A DNA stretch of 64,000 nt from Pseudomonas lalkuanensis (GCF_008807375.1 NZ_CP043311.1:4754001-4818000), one strand, 5' to 3'; counted from the first letter of the stretch, positions 8,248 to 18,576 are shown. Made by a program: numbers and translations. The notes: generated from the sequence alone by a model not told the origin.

Positions 8248-9390
8248 ATGTCTGCCCTGTCCCCCACCCTCGAACTCGCCTGCGACCTCATTCGCCGTCC
8301 CTCGGTCACCCCGGTCGACGAAGGTTGCCAGGATCTGATGATGCGCCGGCTGGAAGCCGCAGGCTTCCGCATCGAACGCATGCGCATCGAGGATGTGGAA
8401 AACTTCTGGGCCATCCGTGGCGGCGAAGGCCCTGTGCTTTGCTTCGCCGGTCATACCGATGTAGTGCCCACCGGCCCGGTGCAAGCCTGGCAGCACCAGC
8501 CGTTCGACGCCCTGATCGACGAACAGGGCATGCTCTGCGGCCGCGGCGCAGCGGACATGAAAGGCAGCCTGGCCGCCATGGTGGTGGCGGTTGAACGCTT
8601 CGTGAACGACCACCCGCAGCACAAGGGCGCCATCGCCTTCCTCATCACCAGCGACGAAGAAGGCCCGGCCCATCACGGCACCAAAGCCGTGGTCGAGCGC
8701 CTGGCGGCCCGTGGCGAGCGCCTGGACTGGTGCATCGTCGGCGAGCCATCCAGCACCTCGCTGGTGGGCGACGTGGTGAAGAACGGCCGTCGCGGCTCCC
8801 TCGGCGGCAAGCTGACCGTGCGCGGCGTACAGGGCCATGTGGCCTACCCGCACCTGGCGAAGAACCCTATCCACCTGGCTGCCCCCGCCCTGGCTGAACT
8901 GGCCGCCGAGCACTGGGATGACGGCAACGCCTTCTTCCCGCCGACCAGTTTCCAGATCTCCAACCTCAACTCCGGCACCGGCGCCACCAATGTGGTCCCG
9001 GGCGAATTGGTGGCGGTGTTCAACTTCCGCTTCTCCACCGAATCCACAGTGGAAGGCCTGCAGCGCCGCGTCGAGGCCATCCTCGACAAGCACGGCCTGG
9101 ACTACCACCTGGAATGGGCGCTTTCCGGCCTGCCGTTCCTCACCGAGCCGGGTGAACTGCTGGACGCGGTCTCCGCAAGCATCAAGGCCATCACCGGCCG
9201 CGATACCACGCCGTCCACCAGTGGTGGCACCTCCGATGGCCGCTTCATCGCCACCATGGGTACCCAGGTGGTCGAACTGGGCCCGGTGAACGCCACCATC
9301 CACCAGGTGAACGAGCGGGTGCTGGCCAGCGATCTCGACCTGCTGACCGACATCTACCAGCAGACCCTGGTCCGCCTGCTCGCCCAATGA
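8248..9390 (+). CDS. dapE: Succinyl-diaminopimelate desuccinylase
   Basis: This 380-residue M20-family zinc hydrolase removes succinate from N-succinyl-LL-diaminopimelate, a late step towards meso-diaminopimelate and lysine. Metal ligands and catalytic residues are visible in [19 protein letters not shown] and SDEEGPA, with the C-terminal [11 protein letters not shown] loop expected for DapE. The length is normal. The stop overlaps the rlmA start by four bases (ATGA), so the two are co-translated. dapD of the same pathway is 7 kb upstream. Confidence 0.95.
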   Translation: MSALSPTLELACDLIRRPSVTPVDEGCQDLMMRRLEAAGFRIERMRIEDVENFWAIRGGEGPVLCFAGHTDVVPTGPVQAWQHQPFDALIDEQGMLCGRGAADMKGSLAAMVVAVERFVNDHPQHKGAIAFLITSDEEGPAHHGTKAVVERLAARGERLDWCIVGEPSSTSLVGDVVKNGRRGSLGGKLTVRGVQGHVAYPHLAKNPIHLAAPALAELAAEHWDDGNAFFPPTSFQISNLNSGTGATNVVPGELVAVFNFRFSTESTVEGLQRRVEAILDKHGLDYHLEWALSGLPFLTEPGELLDAVSASIKAITGRDTTPSTSGGTSDGRFIATMGTQVVELGPVNATIHQVNERVLASDLDLLTDIYQQTLVRLLAQ

Positions 9391-10193
9391 AACTCATCTG
9401 CCCCCTTTGCCAGGGTGCGCTGAGCGCCCGTGAACAGGGCCTGGTGTGCCCGGCCAATCACAGCTTCGACCGCGCGCGCCAGGGCTACTACAACCTGCTG
9501 CCGGTGCAGCACAAGAAGAGCCGCGACCCGGGCGACAACGCCACCATGGTCGAGGCGCGCCGGCGCTTCCTCGACGGCGGCCATTACGCACCGCTCGCCA
9601 GCCGCCTGGCGGCGCTCGCCGCCGAGCGCGACCCGGAAAGCTGGCTGGATATCGGCTGTGGCGAGGGCTATTACACCGGTCAGTTAGCCATGGCCCTGCC
9701 GGCCACCGATGGCTACGCCCTGGACATCTCCCGCGAGGCGGTGAAGCGCGCTTGCCGCCGCGCCCCGCAATTGCACTGGCTGGTGGCGAGCATGGCGCGG
9801 GTTCCCCTGGCCGACGGCAGTTGTGACCTGCTCGCCAGCGTCTTCAGCCCACTGGACTGGCAGGAAGCGCTGCGCCTGCTGTCCCCCGGTGGCGGCCTGC
9901 TGCGCATGGGGCCCACTCGAGAGCACCTGCTGGAGCTGCGCGAGAAGCTCTACGATGAAGTCCGCGACTACGACGACGAGAAGCACCTGTCGCAAATTCC
10001 AGCGGGCATGCGCCTGGCCCACAGCGAAACGCTGAGCTATCGCATGCACCTGGCTGACGCCGAGGCTCGCGCGGACCTGCTGGCCATGACCCCGCACGGC
10101 TGGCGTGCCAGCGCCGAACGCCGCGCCGCGGTGGTGGCCGAAGCCTTCGATGTGACGGTGTCCATTCGCTACGATTGGATCGAGAAACTCTAG
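9387..10193 (+). CDS. rlmA: 23S rRNA (guanine-N1)-methyltransferase RlmA
   Basis: The 268-residue protein has the N-terminal zinc site of RlmA (C5, C8, C21, H25, in CPLC and VCPANHSFD), followed by the ARQGYYNLL segment and a SAM-binding Rossmann fold ([13 protein letters not shown]). RlmA methylates N1 of a guanine in helix 35 of 23S rRNA (G745 in E. coli). The start codon overlaps the dapE stop. A small gene of unknown function follows after 10 bases, so dapE-rlmA and that gene probably form one unit. Confidence 0.9.
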   Translation: MKLICPLCQGALSAREQGLVCPANHSFDRARQGYYNLLPVQHKKSRDPGDNATMVEARRRFLDGGHYAPLASRLAALAAERDPESWLDIGCGEGYYTGQLAMALPATDGYALDISREAVKRACRRAPQLHWLVASMARVPLADGSCDLLASVFSPLDWQEALRLLSPGGGLLRMGPTREHLLELREKLYDEVRDYDDEKHLSQIPAGMRLAHSETLSYRMHLADAEARADLLAMTPHGWRASAERRAAVVAEAFDVTVSIRYDWIEKL

Positions 10194-10203
10194 GGAGTCC
10201 CCC

Positions 10204-10575
10204 ATGCGTCAACCCGATATCGAGATCTACCTCAAGGACGCCGACCAGGAGGCCGTCACCGCCTGGCTCAATGCGGCGCTGGGTTCCTGCACGCCCTGGC
10301 AACAGAGGGGGCAGACCTTCAAATGCCTGGCCGGGGATGTTCCCGTCACCTGGCTGCCCAAGGCCGTTGGCAAGTGGCACAGTCTCTACCTGGAAAGCGA
10401 CGCCACGCCCTGGGAGGATGATCTGGGTTGTGCACGCGCGGCCTTCGCGGCCCTGGGCGTGGAAATCCGCTGCGCGCCAGGTGGCTGGCAGGAAGCGCAG
10501 GGCGAAGAAGACGCCGACCGCTGGATCAAGGTGAACGCGGAAGGCGAGCAGGAAATCATCTGGCGTACCGACTGA
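10204..10575 (+). CDS. Conserved hypothetical protein
   Basis: The 123-residue acidic, soluble protein has no signal peptide, membrane segment or motif I can name. It is rich in Trp (seven in the chain, for example TPWQQ, KWHSLYL and GGWQEAQ). The gene follows rlmA by ten bases with GGGAG before the ATG and ends just before a strong terminator, so it is the last gene of the dapE-rlmA unit. I recall an equivalent small gene in this place in P. aeruginosa. Function unknown. Confidence 0.8.
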   Translation: MRQPDIEIYLKDADQEAVTAWLNAALGSCTPWQQRGQTFKCLAGDVPVTWLPKAVGKWHSLYLESDATPWEDDLGCARAAFAALGVEIRCAPGGWQEAQGEEDADRWIKVNAEGEQEIIWRTD

Positions 10576-10610
10576 CAGATCGGCAGCTCGATCAAGGATT
10601 CGCAGAAAGC

Positions 10611-10642
10611 AAAAGGCCCGTCACTGACGGGCCTCTTGTTTT
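10611..10642. terminator. Bidirectional terminator between convergent genes
   Basis: AGGCCCGTC and GACGGGCCT make a 9-bp stem with loop ACT. It is followed by CTTGTTTT on the plus strand and by TTTTGCTTT on the minus strand. It serves both the dapE unit and the cold-shock gene. Confidence 0.85.
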
Positions 10643-10647
10643 GAGTC

Positions 10648-10857
10648 TCAGACCTTGGCGACGTCTTCCGCCTGCAGGCCCTTCTGACCCTGGATCACGG
10701 AAAACTCCACCTTCTGGCCTTCCAGCAGAGAGCGATGACCCTCGCCGCGGATAGCACGGTAGTGAACGAACACATCAGGACCGCTTTCGCGCTGAATGAA
10801 ACCATAGCCCTTGGCGTCATTGAACCACTTGACGGTTCCGATCTCACGATCAGCCAT
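10648..10857 (-). CDS. Cold-shock domain protein (Csp family)
   Basis: The 69-residue protein is a single cold-shock domain (OB fold) that binds single-stranded RNA or DNA. RNP1 (KGYGFIQ) and RNP2 (VFVHY) are intact, preceded by the standard GTVKWFND. I start it at the ATG at 10857, which has GGAGAG at the right distance; an upstream in-frame ATG at 10872 would add five residues inside that ribosome site. It resembles the CapB/CspD-like proteins of Pseudomonas. The -10 candidate lies about 155 bases upstream, giving the long leader usual for cold-regulated csp mRNAs. Confidence 0.93.
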   Translation of the reverse strand: MADREIGTVKWFNDAKGYGFIQRESGPDVFVHYRAIRGEGHRSLLEGQKVEFSVIQGQKGLQAEDVAKV

Positions 10858-11185
10858 TACTGCTCTCTCCAACTCGCAATTTTGTTGTGTACCCCCTTTG
10901 CTGGGGGTTTCGACGGTGCGGCAAAGACGTTCTTCTTGTTATATCCAACCCCGGCGGAATCAAGCTTGGAGCGGGTATTTCGAATGGCGTTCTTTTTATG
11001 ACCGCGACCGGAGTATACGACAAGAGTTCGCGCTGAAAAGCACTTTTTTATGACAGTGCAGAATGGCCGTCCCATGCGGGCTGCACGCCCTTTTTTGGTT
11101 CCCGAACAGTACAAAATGGGGCATGAGGAAAGGCGGAAATGAACCGGTCAAAGTCCGATTTACCGCCTTACTTCAATAACTTGCA
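10858..11185 (-). other. Non-coding region: csp leader and end of the ABC unit
   Basis: No gene is visible here. On the minus strand it holds the probable csp 5' leader (about 10858-11005), which is unusually A/T-rich for this genome. Further upstream, near 11133-11167, GGCGGTAAAT and ATTTCCGCC can pair, possibly marking the end of the DUF4340 transcript, but no T-run follows. Confidence 0.5.
11012..11017 (-). promoter_or_regulatory. -10 element of the cold-shock gene
   Basis: The minus strand reads TCGTATACTCC, with TATACT at 11017-11012. The -35 region is weak (TGCTTT at a slightly long distance). If used, the leader would be about 150 nt, consistent with cold-shock genes. Confidence 0.4.
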
Positions 11186-12178
11186 CTACTTGGTGGCAAG
11201 TACGTCCTCAAGCTTCTTGGCCAGTGCCTGATATTGGAATGGCTCCAGTCGATAAGCCCAATCCAGTTTGCCGGGCACCTGCTCTTCGCCGAACTTCTTC
11301 TTGTCCTTGAGCACCAACCAGGGCTGTTCGCCCTGCCCGTAGACCTCACCGCGCAGCTCACCCCCCTCGAAGGTCAGAAGGCTGAACTGCAGCAACGGCT
11401 TGCCCTTGAACTGCACCTGCGCCAGCGGCGCGTTGTCGGCGAACTCCAGACCAGCGAAGAGGGTCGCCATGCCGTTGGCAGCCGCCTCGTAGGCCAGGCG
11501 ACGACCCTTGGGCAGTTGCTTGAGCTTGAGGTTGGGTTCTTCGGCGGTATCCCGGTAGACGGTCAGCCGGCCGCCGTTCGGGTAGGTCACCTCCACCTGC
11601 CGGACGCTGGCGAAGGGGATCGCCGCCACCCGGCGGTCCAGCCAGTTGAGTTCGCTCGTCGGCAGCGGCATGACCTGGTCGACCAGCCAGACCTGGTTAT
11701 CACCATAGAGGCGCACAAGTTGCCCCTTGCCCTGCTGTGCCGGCTTGCCCAGCAGCAGTTCCAGGGATGCTTCGCCGCCGCGCTCAACCTTGATGCGCGC
11801 CCCCTGCTCGCTGGACTCGCCCTTCTCCGCCAGGCCGACGCGACCGTGCAGTTCGGGGTTGGCGGTCTTGGCTTCCACCTTGCGTGCCTCGGCCAGCGCC
11901 CTCAGCAGCGTGGCCACGGGTTGGCCGGCCGCCGGATAGTCGGCCTTGGCCGGCAGCACCCAGACACCATCCTTGCGCGCCAGGCGCAGGTCGGGCTGGC
12001 CGGGCACCTGCACGTCCAGCGCCGTCACGCCTTCCAGCTTGCCCTGCAGCTCCGGCAACAGGAGCTCACGGCTGACGACGGCCTTCGGCTGGGGCCGCGC
12101 ACTGTCCTGCTGAATGTAATAGGCGGTGCCCAGTCCGGCGGCCAGCAGGGCGAGAAAGATCAGGCCATTGCGTCCCAT
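11186..12178 (-). CDS. DUF4340 protein of a Gld-like ABC system
   Basis: The 330-residue protein has an N-terminal membrane anchor (about residues 5-22, LIFLALLAAGLGTAYYI) followed by a periplasmic domain of the DUF4340 type, with beta-rich repeats and segments such as GVWVLPAKADYPA and LNWLDRRV. It is the last of four same-strand genes (ATPase, permease, GldG-like, DUF4340), starting 10 bases after the previous stop. Such proteins accompany GldG-like ABC components in many non-gliding bacteria. The cargo is unknown. Confidence 0.82.
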   Translation of the reverse strand: MGRNGLIFLALLAAGLGTAYYIQQDSARPQPKAVVSRELLLPELQGKLEGVTALDVQVPGQPDLRLARKDGVWVLPAKADYPAAGQPVATLLRALAEARKVEAKTANPELHGRVGLAEKGESSEQGARIKVERGGEASLELLLGKPAQQGKGQLVRLYGDNQVWLVDQVMPLPTSELNWLDRRVAAIPFASVRQVEVTYPNGGRLTVYRDTAEEPNLKLKQLPKGRRLAYEAAANGMATLFAGLEFADNAPLAQVQFKGKPLLQFSLLTFEGGELRGEVYGQGEQPWLVLKDKKKFGEEQVPGKLDWAYRLEPFQYQALAKKLEDVLATK

Positions 12179-12188
12179 ATCGCCCTCC

Positions 12189-14024
12189 TCAAGCCTTGCG
12201 CCGACGGCGCCAGAACCACAGCAGCAGCACGCCCAGTGTCAGCACCAGTGGCACCAGGGCGATGTTGACGAACTTCAGGGTGCGCCCCAGGTCCTCGATG
12301 CTGGCATTGAGCTGGAAGTTCACGTCTCGGAGTTCCTTGCGGATGCGCAGCTTCTCCTGGATGAACTGCTGTAGCGTCGCCTGCTGTTCCGGAGTCAATT
12401 CCAGCGCCTTGGCCGGGTCCTGGTTCTGCTGCAGCGACGCCAGCTTCTGCTCAGTGTCGGCCAGGCGCTGCTGGAGCACCTGTTCCTGCTCGCGGAACTT
12501 CACCTCGGCGTCACGCTGGAGTTTCTCCACCACGTCGAAGGGACGGCTGAAGCGGCCACGGGAACGCACGCTGATCAGCGCATCGGAACCGGCCAGGTTG
12601 TCCAGGGCGTTGATGGCGAAGCCGGAGTTGTCGGCCCAGGGCTGCGGCACGCGCTGGCCGAAGAAGTCCTGCACCTGCACCCACATGCGATCGCTGAGGA
12701 TGTCGGTATCGGCCACGGCGATCACGTTGATGTTCTTCGCCGATTTCAGGCCATCCTTGCGGCCCTCGATGCCATCGGGGAACGCCGATTGCACCGGACC
12801 ACTGATGCGCGCAGCCACCGTATAGCGCTCGCCGGTGGGCTTGAGCTCACGGATCAGCTCCTCCGGGTCCGCGAGCATGCCGAAGCGCTGCACGTCGAAG
12901 GGCATGGCGTACTCGGAGCTCTGGATCAGCGGCACGAACTGGGTCTTGGCGCCTTCCAGCGGCTTGAGGATACCCGCGGTGGCCACGGTGATGTTCTCCA
13001 GGCCCGCGGTGCTGACGTCGGCCTGGTCGAGGCTGCGCTTGGGCAGGTTGAGCCAGGCGGCATGACGCGCCGGCGGCTTGCCCTCGCCAACGCTCACGGA
13101 CATGGCGTTGGCGCCGTCACCCAGTACCTTGCCCGGCACCATCTGCAGGCCCCAGGCCTTGAACAGGGTGCCCAGGTCGGAAGCCTTGTCGCCCCCGGGC
13201 TCGCCCGGCATCTCCATGCCGCTGTCGGCTTCGCTCCACGGATCGACGAAGGCCAGCAGCTTGCCTCCGCGCAGGACGAACTGATCGATGGCGTACTGAG
13301 TCTGCTGCGGCAGGTTCTTCGGATGCACCAGCAACAGCACCGAGACCTTTTCGGGAATCTGGTCGACATCGCCCTTCAGGCTCTCGATCTGGAAGAGCTG
13401 GCGGATTTCCTCCATCACCATCCACGGCGAGGTCGGCTGGCGGCTCATCATGTCGAAGCCACCATTGATCTTCAGCCCGGAAATCACCCCCACCACCGGG
13501 CGCTCCGGCTTGGCCAGGCTCTGCACCAAGCGGCTGATCTCGTACTCCAGGAACTCTTCCTGGTCCAGCGGGAAGAACGGGATGATCTGGGTGTCGTCCA
13601 CGCCGTTGGTACCGGCCAGGCCGAAGTAGACCTGGTCGCCGCCCTGCTGCAGCGGCACCGCCTGCAAGCCGAACTCGGCGGCCTTGTCCTCATCCTCGGA
13701 GAAAGGCTCGGGGTCGACGATGTGCAGCTTGATCTTGCCGCCGGCGACGCGCTCGTAGGCCTTCAGCATCTCTTCCACGCGCCGCGCGTAGTTGCGCAGC
13801 ACCACCAGGTCCTTGGCGGTCTTGTCGGAATAGAAGAAGTACAGGTTGATGGGCTCGTCGATCTCGCCAAGGATCTTCCTGGTTCCGTCGGAGATGGTGT
13901 AGAGCTTCTGCTCGGTGAGATCGACCCGCGCGTTGGTCAGGGTCAGCCCGGCGAGCATGTTGAACGCCAGGAAAGCCAGGGCGATGAGCAGCAGCCCGGC
14001 GCCGGAATACATCAGTCTTTTCAT
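12189..14024 (-). CDS. GldG-like ABC system auxiliary protein
   Basis: The 611-residue protein has an N-terminal membrane helix (about 9-28), then a large periplasmic region with the GldG/IFT52-like pattern (YTISDGTRKILGEIDEPINL, PVVGVISGLK), a coiled coil near residues 500-555 (DTEQKLASLQQ and heptads around it), and a C-terminal membrane helix ending in WFWRRRRKA. It starts two bases after the permease stop region and precedes the DUF4340 gene. In Flavobacterium GldG forms an ABC complex with GldA and GldF; here the role is unknown. Confidence 0.85.
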   Translation of the reverse strand: MKRLMYSGAGLLLIALAFLAFNMLAGLTLTNARVDLTEQKLYTISDGTRKILGEIDEPINLYFFYSDKTAKDLVVLRNYARRVEEMLKAYERVAGGKIKLHIVDPEPFSEDEDKAAEFGLQAVPLQQGGDQVYFGLAGTNGVDDTQIIPFFPLDQEEFLEYEISRLVQSLAKPERPVVGVISGLKINGGFDMMSRQPTSPWMVMEEIRQLFQIESLKGDVDQIPEKVSVLLLVHPKNLPQQTQYAIDQFVLRGGKLLAFVDPWSEADSGMEMPGEPGGDKASDLGTLFKAWGLQMVPGKVLGDGANAMSVSVGEGKPPARHAAWLNLPKRSLDQADVSTAGLENITVATAGILKPLEGAKTQFVPLIQSSEYAMPFDVQRFGMLADPEELIRELKPTGERYTVAARISGPVQSAFPDGIEGRKDGLKSAKNINVIAVADTDILSDRMWVQVQDFFGQRVPQPWADNSGFAINALDNLAGSDALISVRSRGRFSRPFDVVEKLQRDAEVKFREQEQVLQQRLADTEQKLASLQQNQDPAKALELTPEQQATLQQFIQEKLRIRKELRDVNFQLNASIEDLGRTLKFVNIALVPLVLTLGVLLLWFWRRRRKA

Positions 14025-14026
14025 GT

Positions 14027-14761
14027 TCAGTCGGCCTTCTTCAGATCGACCACCACGGCGGTGGCGGCCAGCCAGGCGGCGATCAGGGTGACGAAGTAGA
14101 GCAGGTCACGCAGGTCGATCACACCCTTGCTGATGGCATCGAAACGGGTGAGGAAACTCAGCGAGGCCACGGCGTCCAGCAGCCATTGCGGCGCCCAGGC
14201 GCTGAAGGCATCCAGCACCAGCGGGAAGCCGCTGACAATGAACAGGAAGCACACGCTGACGGCGAGGATGAAGGCGATCACCTGGTTCTTCGCCAGCGCG
14301 GACATGCAGGAGCCGATGGCGAGGAAGGCCCCGGCCAGGAGCCAGCTGCCGATGTAACCGGTGATGATCGCTCCGTTGTCCGGCTCGCCCAGGTAGTTGA
14401 CCGTGACCACCATGGGGAAGGTCAGCAGCAACGCCAGGCCGGCAAAGGCCCAGGCGGCCAGGAACTTGCCGGTGACCGCCTCGAAGCGGGTGATGGGCAA
14501 GGTCATCAGCAACTCGATGGAGCCGGACTTGCGCTCCTCGGCCCACAGGCGCATGGCGATGGCCGGCACCAGGAACAGGTAGAGCCAGGGGTGGAAGTTG
14601 AAGAAGGGTGCGAGGCTCGCCTGGCCGCTTTCGTAGAAGCCGCCCAGATAGAAGGTGAAGACCCCGGACAACACCAGGAAGATCACGATGAACACATAGG
14701 CCAGCGGGGTAGCGAAGTAGCTCGCCAACTCGCGTTTGAAAATAACCGGCAACTGCGTCAT
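14027..14761 (-). CDS. ABC-2 type permease (GldF-like)
   Basis: The 244-residue inner-membrane protein has about six membrane segments and an ABC-2 permease pattern: an N-terminal FKRELASYFATPLAYVFIV region, then WAEERKSGSIELLMTLPITRFEAVTGKF, which is a hallmark of GldF-like and NosY-like permeases. It overlaps the ATPase gene by four bases (ATGA) and is followed by the GldG-like gene. The four genes probably act as one complex in the inner membrane. Confidence 0.9.
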   Translation of the reverse strand: MTQLPVIFKRELASYFATPLAYVFIVIFLVLSGVFTFYLGGFYESGQASLAPFFNFHPWLYLFLVPAIAMRLWAEERKSGSIELLMTLPITRFEAVTGKFLAAWAFAGLALLLTFPMVVTVNYLGEPDNGAIITGYIGSWLLAGAFLAIGSCMSALAKNQVIAFILAVSVCFLFIVSGFPLVLDAFSAWAPQWLLDAVASLSFLTRFDAISKGVIDLRDLLYFVTLIAAWLAATAVVVDLKKAD

Positions 14762-15681
14762 GCCGCTTCTCCCCGGGTCAGTCGGCGAAACACCTCATCG
14801 AGACGGCCGCGCTCCACATCCAGCTCCGTCACTTTCCAGCCCCGCTGGTGAATCAGCTGGTTCACCTGCGGGAAGATCACTTCGCCCGGTTTGGCCAGGA
14901 TGGTCAGGCCGCCTGAGATGGCGTTCTCCTCGATACCGGCCACGCCCGGCAGCACTGCCAGGGCCAGCATGTCCAGCGGCTCTTCGGCCACCAGCGTCAC
15001 CGCCTGGTGGTAGCGGGAGCGGCTTTCCAGCTCGAAGGGCGTGCCATCGGCCACCACCTTGCCGGAAGCGATCACCAGGGCGCGGGTGCAGACCGCCGTG
15101 ACCTCTTCGAGGATGTGGGTGGAAATGATCACGATCTTCTCGTGGGCCAGGCTCTGGATCAGTTGGCGAACCTGGTGCTTCTGGTTCGGATCGAGGCCAT
15201 CGGTGGGTTCGTCGAGGATCAGCACGCGCGGATCATGGAGGATCGCCTGGGCCAGGCCGACGCGGCGCTTGTAGCCCTTGGAAAGGGTCTCGATGGACTG
15301 GCCGAGGACGTTGTCCAGTTCCACCTGCCCCACCGCACGGGCCACCCGTGCCTTCTTCTCCGCACCGCGGAAACCACGCACTTCAGCAATGAACTCGAGG
15401 AAACCGCGCACCGTCATGTCGCCGTAGCAGGGAGCGCCTTCCGGCAGGTAGCCGATTTCCCGCTGCGCCTTGAGGGTGTGGGTCTGGATGTCAAAGCCGA
15501 AGATGCTGGCACTGCCGGAGGTCGGCGCGAGGAAGCCGGTGAGCATCTTCATGGTGGTGGACTTGCCCGCGCCATTGGGGCCAAGGAACCCCAGCACCTC
15601 CCCCGGTGCGACGCTGAAGGACAGGTTGTCCACGGCAGTGTGCTGCGCAAAGCGCTTGGTCAGATTTGTTATTTCGATCAT
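14758..15681 (-). CDS. ABC transporter ATP-binding protein (GldA-like)
   Basis: The 307-residue protein is a single ABC ATPase domain with Walker A (GPNGAGKST), the signature [13 protein letters not shown], Walker B ([13 protein letters not shown]) and the switch histidine ([10 protein letters not shown]), followed by a roughly 80-residue C-terminal extension. I start it at ATG 15681 ([11 protein letters not shown]), not at an upstream in-frame start, because homologues begin here and AGAGG precedes it. It is the first gene of the four-gene ABC unit and is divergent from plsB. Confidence 0.93.
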   Translation of the reverse strand: MIEITNLTKRFAQHTAVDNLSFSVAPGEVLGFLGPNGAGKSTTMKMLTGFLAPTSGSASIFGFDIQTHTLKAQREIGYLPEGAPCYGDMTVRGFLEFIAEVRGFRGAEKKARVARAVGQVELDNVLGQSIETLSKGYKRRVGLAQAILHDPRVLILDEPTDGLDPNQKHQVRQLIQSLAHEKIVIISTHILEEVTAVCTRALVIASGKVVADGTPFELESRSRYHQAVTLVAEEPLDMLALAVLPGVAGIEENAISGGLTILAKPGEVIFPQVNQLIHQRGWKVTELDVERGRLDEVFRRLTRGEAA

Positions 15682-15911
15682 GGCCTCTAGTCCCGTCGGG
15701 AACAGCCCCTGGCCATGCTGGCCACCGGGGCCTTGCAAAACGCTGGCGGACTATAAGGAGTCCCCCGCAGGCATTGCAAGACCGCCCCTTGTGCGAAAAG
15801 TTGCAGGAAAATTCGGGTAAAAACGACAGCCCTCGGCTTTTTGCGACCCGGCGGCGAATGCGGCAAACTAGCCGCCCCGAGCAATCGCTCGTTTCACAGC
15901 CTTACCCTGTC

Positions 15912-18410
15912 ATGACCCGCTCCCCTTTCCGCCGACTCGCCTTTGGTGCCCTGCGCCGCCTGCTTTATCTCTGGGTGCGCTCCGAGACCATCAACCAGTC
16001 CGCCTTCACCCTGAAGCTCGACCGCAGCAAGCCGGTGCTCTATATACTGCAGCAACCCTCGGCCAGCGACCTGGCGGTAGTGGACCGGGAATGCACCAAG
16101 GCCGGCCTGCCACGTCCGGTGCTGCCGGTGGCAGTGGGCGAGCTGCTGGAGCCGACCGCTTTCTTCTACCTGACGCCGGAGCCGGGCTGGCTCGGCGGCC
16201 AGGACAAGCGCGGCGCCTCCCCCACGCTGGTACGGGTGCTGGGCGCCATCCAGCAGCATGCGGTGGAAGATGCGCAGATCATTCCGGTGACGGTGTTCTG
16301 GGGCCAGTCGCCCGACCGTGAAACCAGTCCCTGGAAGCTGCTGTTCGCCGACAGCTGGGCAGTGACCGGCCGCCTGCGCAAGCTGGTCAGCATCCTCATC
16401 CTCGGGCGCAAGACCCGCGTGCAGTTCTCCGCGCCCATCCACTTGCGCGAGCTGGTGCAGCAGGACAAGGGACCGGAACGCACACTGCGCATGGTCAACC
16501 GCATCCTGCGGGTCCACTTCCGCAACCAGAAGACCGCGGTCATCGGCCCCGACCTGTCCCATCGCCGCAACCTGGTGAAAGGGCTGGTGCGCGGCCCGCT
16601 GGTGCGCCAGGCCATAGCCGAGGAAGCCGAGCGCGAGAAGGTCAGCGTGGCCACTGCCGAGGCCCAGGCGCTGAAGTACGGCAACGAGATCGCCTCCGAC
16701 TTCGCCTATACCGCCATCCGCTTCCTCGAAGTGGTGCTGTCCTGGTTCTGGAACAAGCTCTACGAGGGCATCAAGGTCAACCACATCGAGCAGGTGCAGG
16801 ACATCGTGCATGGCCAAGAGGTCATCTACGTGCCCTGCCACCGCAGCCATATCGATTACCTGCTGCTGTCCTACCTGCTGTTCCGCAACGGCCTGACCCC
16901 ACCGCACATCGCCGCCGGCATCAACCTCAACATGCCGGTGATCGGCGGCCTGCTGCGCCGTGGCGGTGCCTTCTTCATGCGCCGCACCTTCAAGGGCAAC
17001 CCGCTGTACACGGCGGTATTCAATGAGTACCTGCACACCCTGTTCAGCCGCGGCTTCCCGGTGGAGTACTTCGTCGAAGGCGGGCGCTCGCGCACCGGCC
17101 GCATGCTGCATCCGAAGACCGGCATGCTCGCCATCACCCTGCGCAGTTTCCTGCGCTCCTCGCGCCTGCCCATCGTCTTCGTGCCGGTGTACATCGGCTA
17201 CGAGCGTGTGCTGGAAGGCCGCACCTACCTGGGCGAATTGCGCGGCGCGAGCAAGAAGAAGGAATCCATCTTCGACATCTTCAAGGTCATCGGCGCCCTC
17301 AAGCTTCGTTTCGGCTCGGTGGCGGTGAACTTCGGCGAGCCGATCAAGCTGGCCGAATTCCTCGACCAGCAGCACCCGGACTGGCGCGCCCAGGAGTTGG
17401 GCCCGCAGTTCCGCCCGGCCTGGCTCAACGACACTACCAACCAGCTCGCCGTGCGCATCGCCCGCCACCTCAACGACGCAGCGGCGATCAACCCGGTCAA
17501 CCTGGTGGCCCTGGCACTGCTCTCCACCACCCGCCTGGCCCTGGATGAACGCGCCCTGACCCGCGTGCTCGACCTCTACCTGGCCCTGATCCGTGCCGTG
17601 CCTTATTCGCCCCACGCCACCTTGCCGGAAGGCGACGGACAGGCGCTGATCCAGTACGTGCAGAGCATGGACCTGCTCGCGGAGCAGAAGGACGCGCTGG
17701 GCAAGATCCTCTATCTGGACGAGCAGAACGCCGTCCTCATGACCTACTACCGCAACAACGTGCTCCATGTGTTCGCCCTGCCCGCCCTGCTGGCCTGTTT
17801 CTTCCAGAGCAGTGCGCGGATGAGCCGCGAGCAGATCCTGCGCTACACCCGTGCGCTCTACCCCTATCTGCAGGCGGAACTGTTCATCCGCTGGGACACG
17901 AGCGAACTGGATGGCGTCGTGGACCAGTGGCTGGCGGCCTTCGTCGAGCAGGGTCTGCTCAAAGTCGAGGGCGACGTCTATGTGCGTCCAGCTCCGAGCT
18001 CGCGGCAGTTCGTGCTGCTGACCCTGCTGGCCCGTGCCATTGTCCAGACCCTGCAGCGCTTCTACATGGCCATCGCCCTGCTGCTCAACGCCGGCCAGAA
18101 CCAGCTGAGCGCAGAAGAGCTCGAAGACCTCTGCACCGTCATGGCCCAGCGACTGTCGATCCTCCACGGCCTGAACGCCCCGGAGTTCTTCGACAAGAGC
18201 CTGTTCCGCCACTTTATCCAGACGATGTTGGACCAGCGCGTACTGAGCCAGGACGAAGCGGGCAAACTCGGCTACCACGAACTGCTTGGCGAGCTGGCCG
18301 AGGGTGCGGCCAAGCGTGTGCTGCCGGCGGAGATTCGCCTGTCCATCCGCCAGGTGGCATTCGATCGCCAGGTCGAAGCCGAGCCGGAAGCCCCGGTAGA
18401 AGCCGGCTGA
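15912..18410 (+). CDS. plsB: Glycerol-3-phosphate 1-O-acyltransferase
   Basis: The 832-residue inner-membrane enzyme makes lysophosphatidic acid from glycerol 3-phosphate and acyl-CoA or acyl-ACP, the first step of phospholipid synthesis. Acyltransferase blocks are in order: HRSHID (H310 and D315, the HX4D pair), [12 protein letters not shown], the substrate block [12 protein letters not shown] and block [12 protein letters not shown]. Length matches P. aeruginosa PlsB. The ATG at 15912 was chosen because the start [12 protein letters not shown] aligns with family N-termini; no strong ribosome site is visible. A terminator-like hairpin follows. Confidence 0.95.
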   Translation: MTRSPFRRLAFGALRRLLYLWVRSETINQSAFTLKLDRSKPVLYILQQPSASDLAVVDRECTKAGLPRPVLPVAVGELLEPTAFFYLTPEPGWLGGQDKRGASPTLVRVLGAIQQHAVEDAQIIPVTVFWGQSPDRETSPWKLLFADSWAVTGRLRKLVSILILGRKTRVQFSAPIHLRELVQQDKGPERTLRMVNRILRVHFRNQKTAVIGPDLSHRRNLVKGLVRGPLVRQAIAEEAEREKVSVATAEAQALKYGNEIASDFAYTAIRFLEVVLSWFWNKLYEGIKVNHIEQVQDIVHGQEVIYVPCHRSHIDYLLLSYLLFRNGLTPPHIAAGINLNMPVIGGLLRRGGAFFMRRTFKGNPLYTAVFNEYLHTLFSRGFPVEYFVEGGRSRTGRMLHPKTGMLAITLRSFLRSSRLPIVFVPVYIGYERVLEGRTYLGELRGASKKKESIFDIFKVIGALKLRFGSVAVNFGEPIKLAEFLDQQHPDWRAQELGPQFRPAWLNDTTNQLAVRIARHLNDAAAINPVNLVALALLSTTRLALDERALTRVLDLYLALIRAVPYSPHATLPEGDGQALIQYVQSMDLLAEQKDALGKILYLDEQNAVLMTYYRNNVLHVFALPALLACFFQSSARMSREQILRYTRALYPYLQAELFIRWDTSELDGVVDQWLAAFVEQGLLKVEGDVYVRPAPSSRQFVLLTLLARAIVQTLQRFYMAIALLLNAGQNQLSAEELEDLCTVMAQRLSILHGLNAPEFFDKSLFRHFIQTMLDQRVLSQDEAGKLGYHELLGELAEGAAKRVLPAEIRLSIRQVAFDRQVEAEPEAPVEAG

Positions 18411-18416
18411 TACTTC

Positions 18417-18450
18417 GCGCCCGGCCTTCGGGCCTGGCGCTTCTCCTTTG
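18417..18450 (+). terminator. Hairpin terminator after plsB
   Basis: GCGCCCGGCC pairs with GGCCTGGCGC (one mismatch) around TTCG, followed by ttctccttt. It lies seven bases past the plsB stop. Confidence 0.6.
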
Positions 18451-18576
18451 GGACCGTTCCCACATCCCGACTGGGCAATTCCCGGCAGGCTCGCCTGAGC
18501 CCTCTCCGTACCATTCGGCGCTGCGCCTCTCGGTAACCCGAGTGCACCACCAGCCCGAACACGGAAGACCCAATCC

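Noticed and set aside
15682..15738. N-terminal extension of the ABC ATPase to 15738
   Set aside because: The extra residues are unlike any ATPase start, and AGAGG precedes the ATG at 15681.
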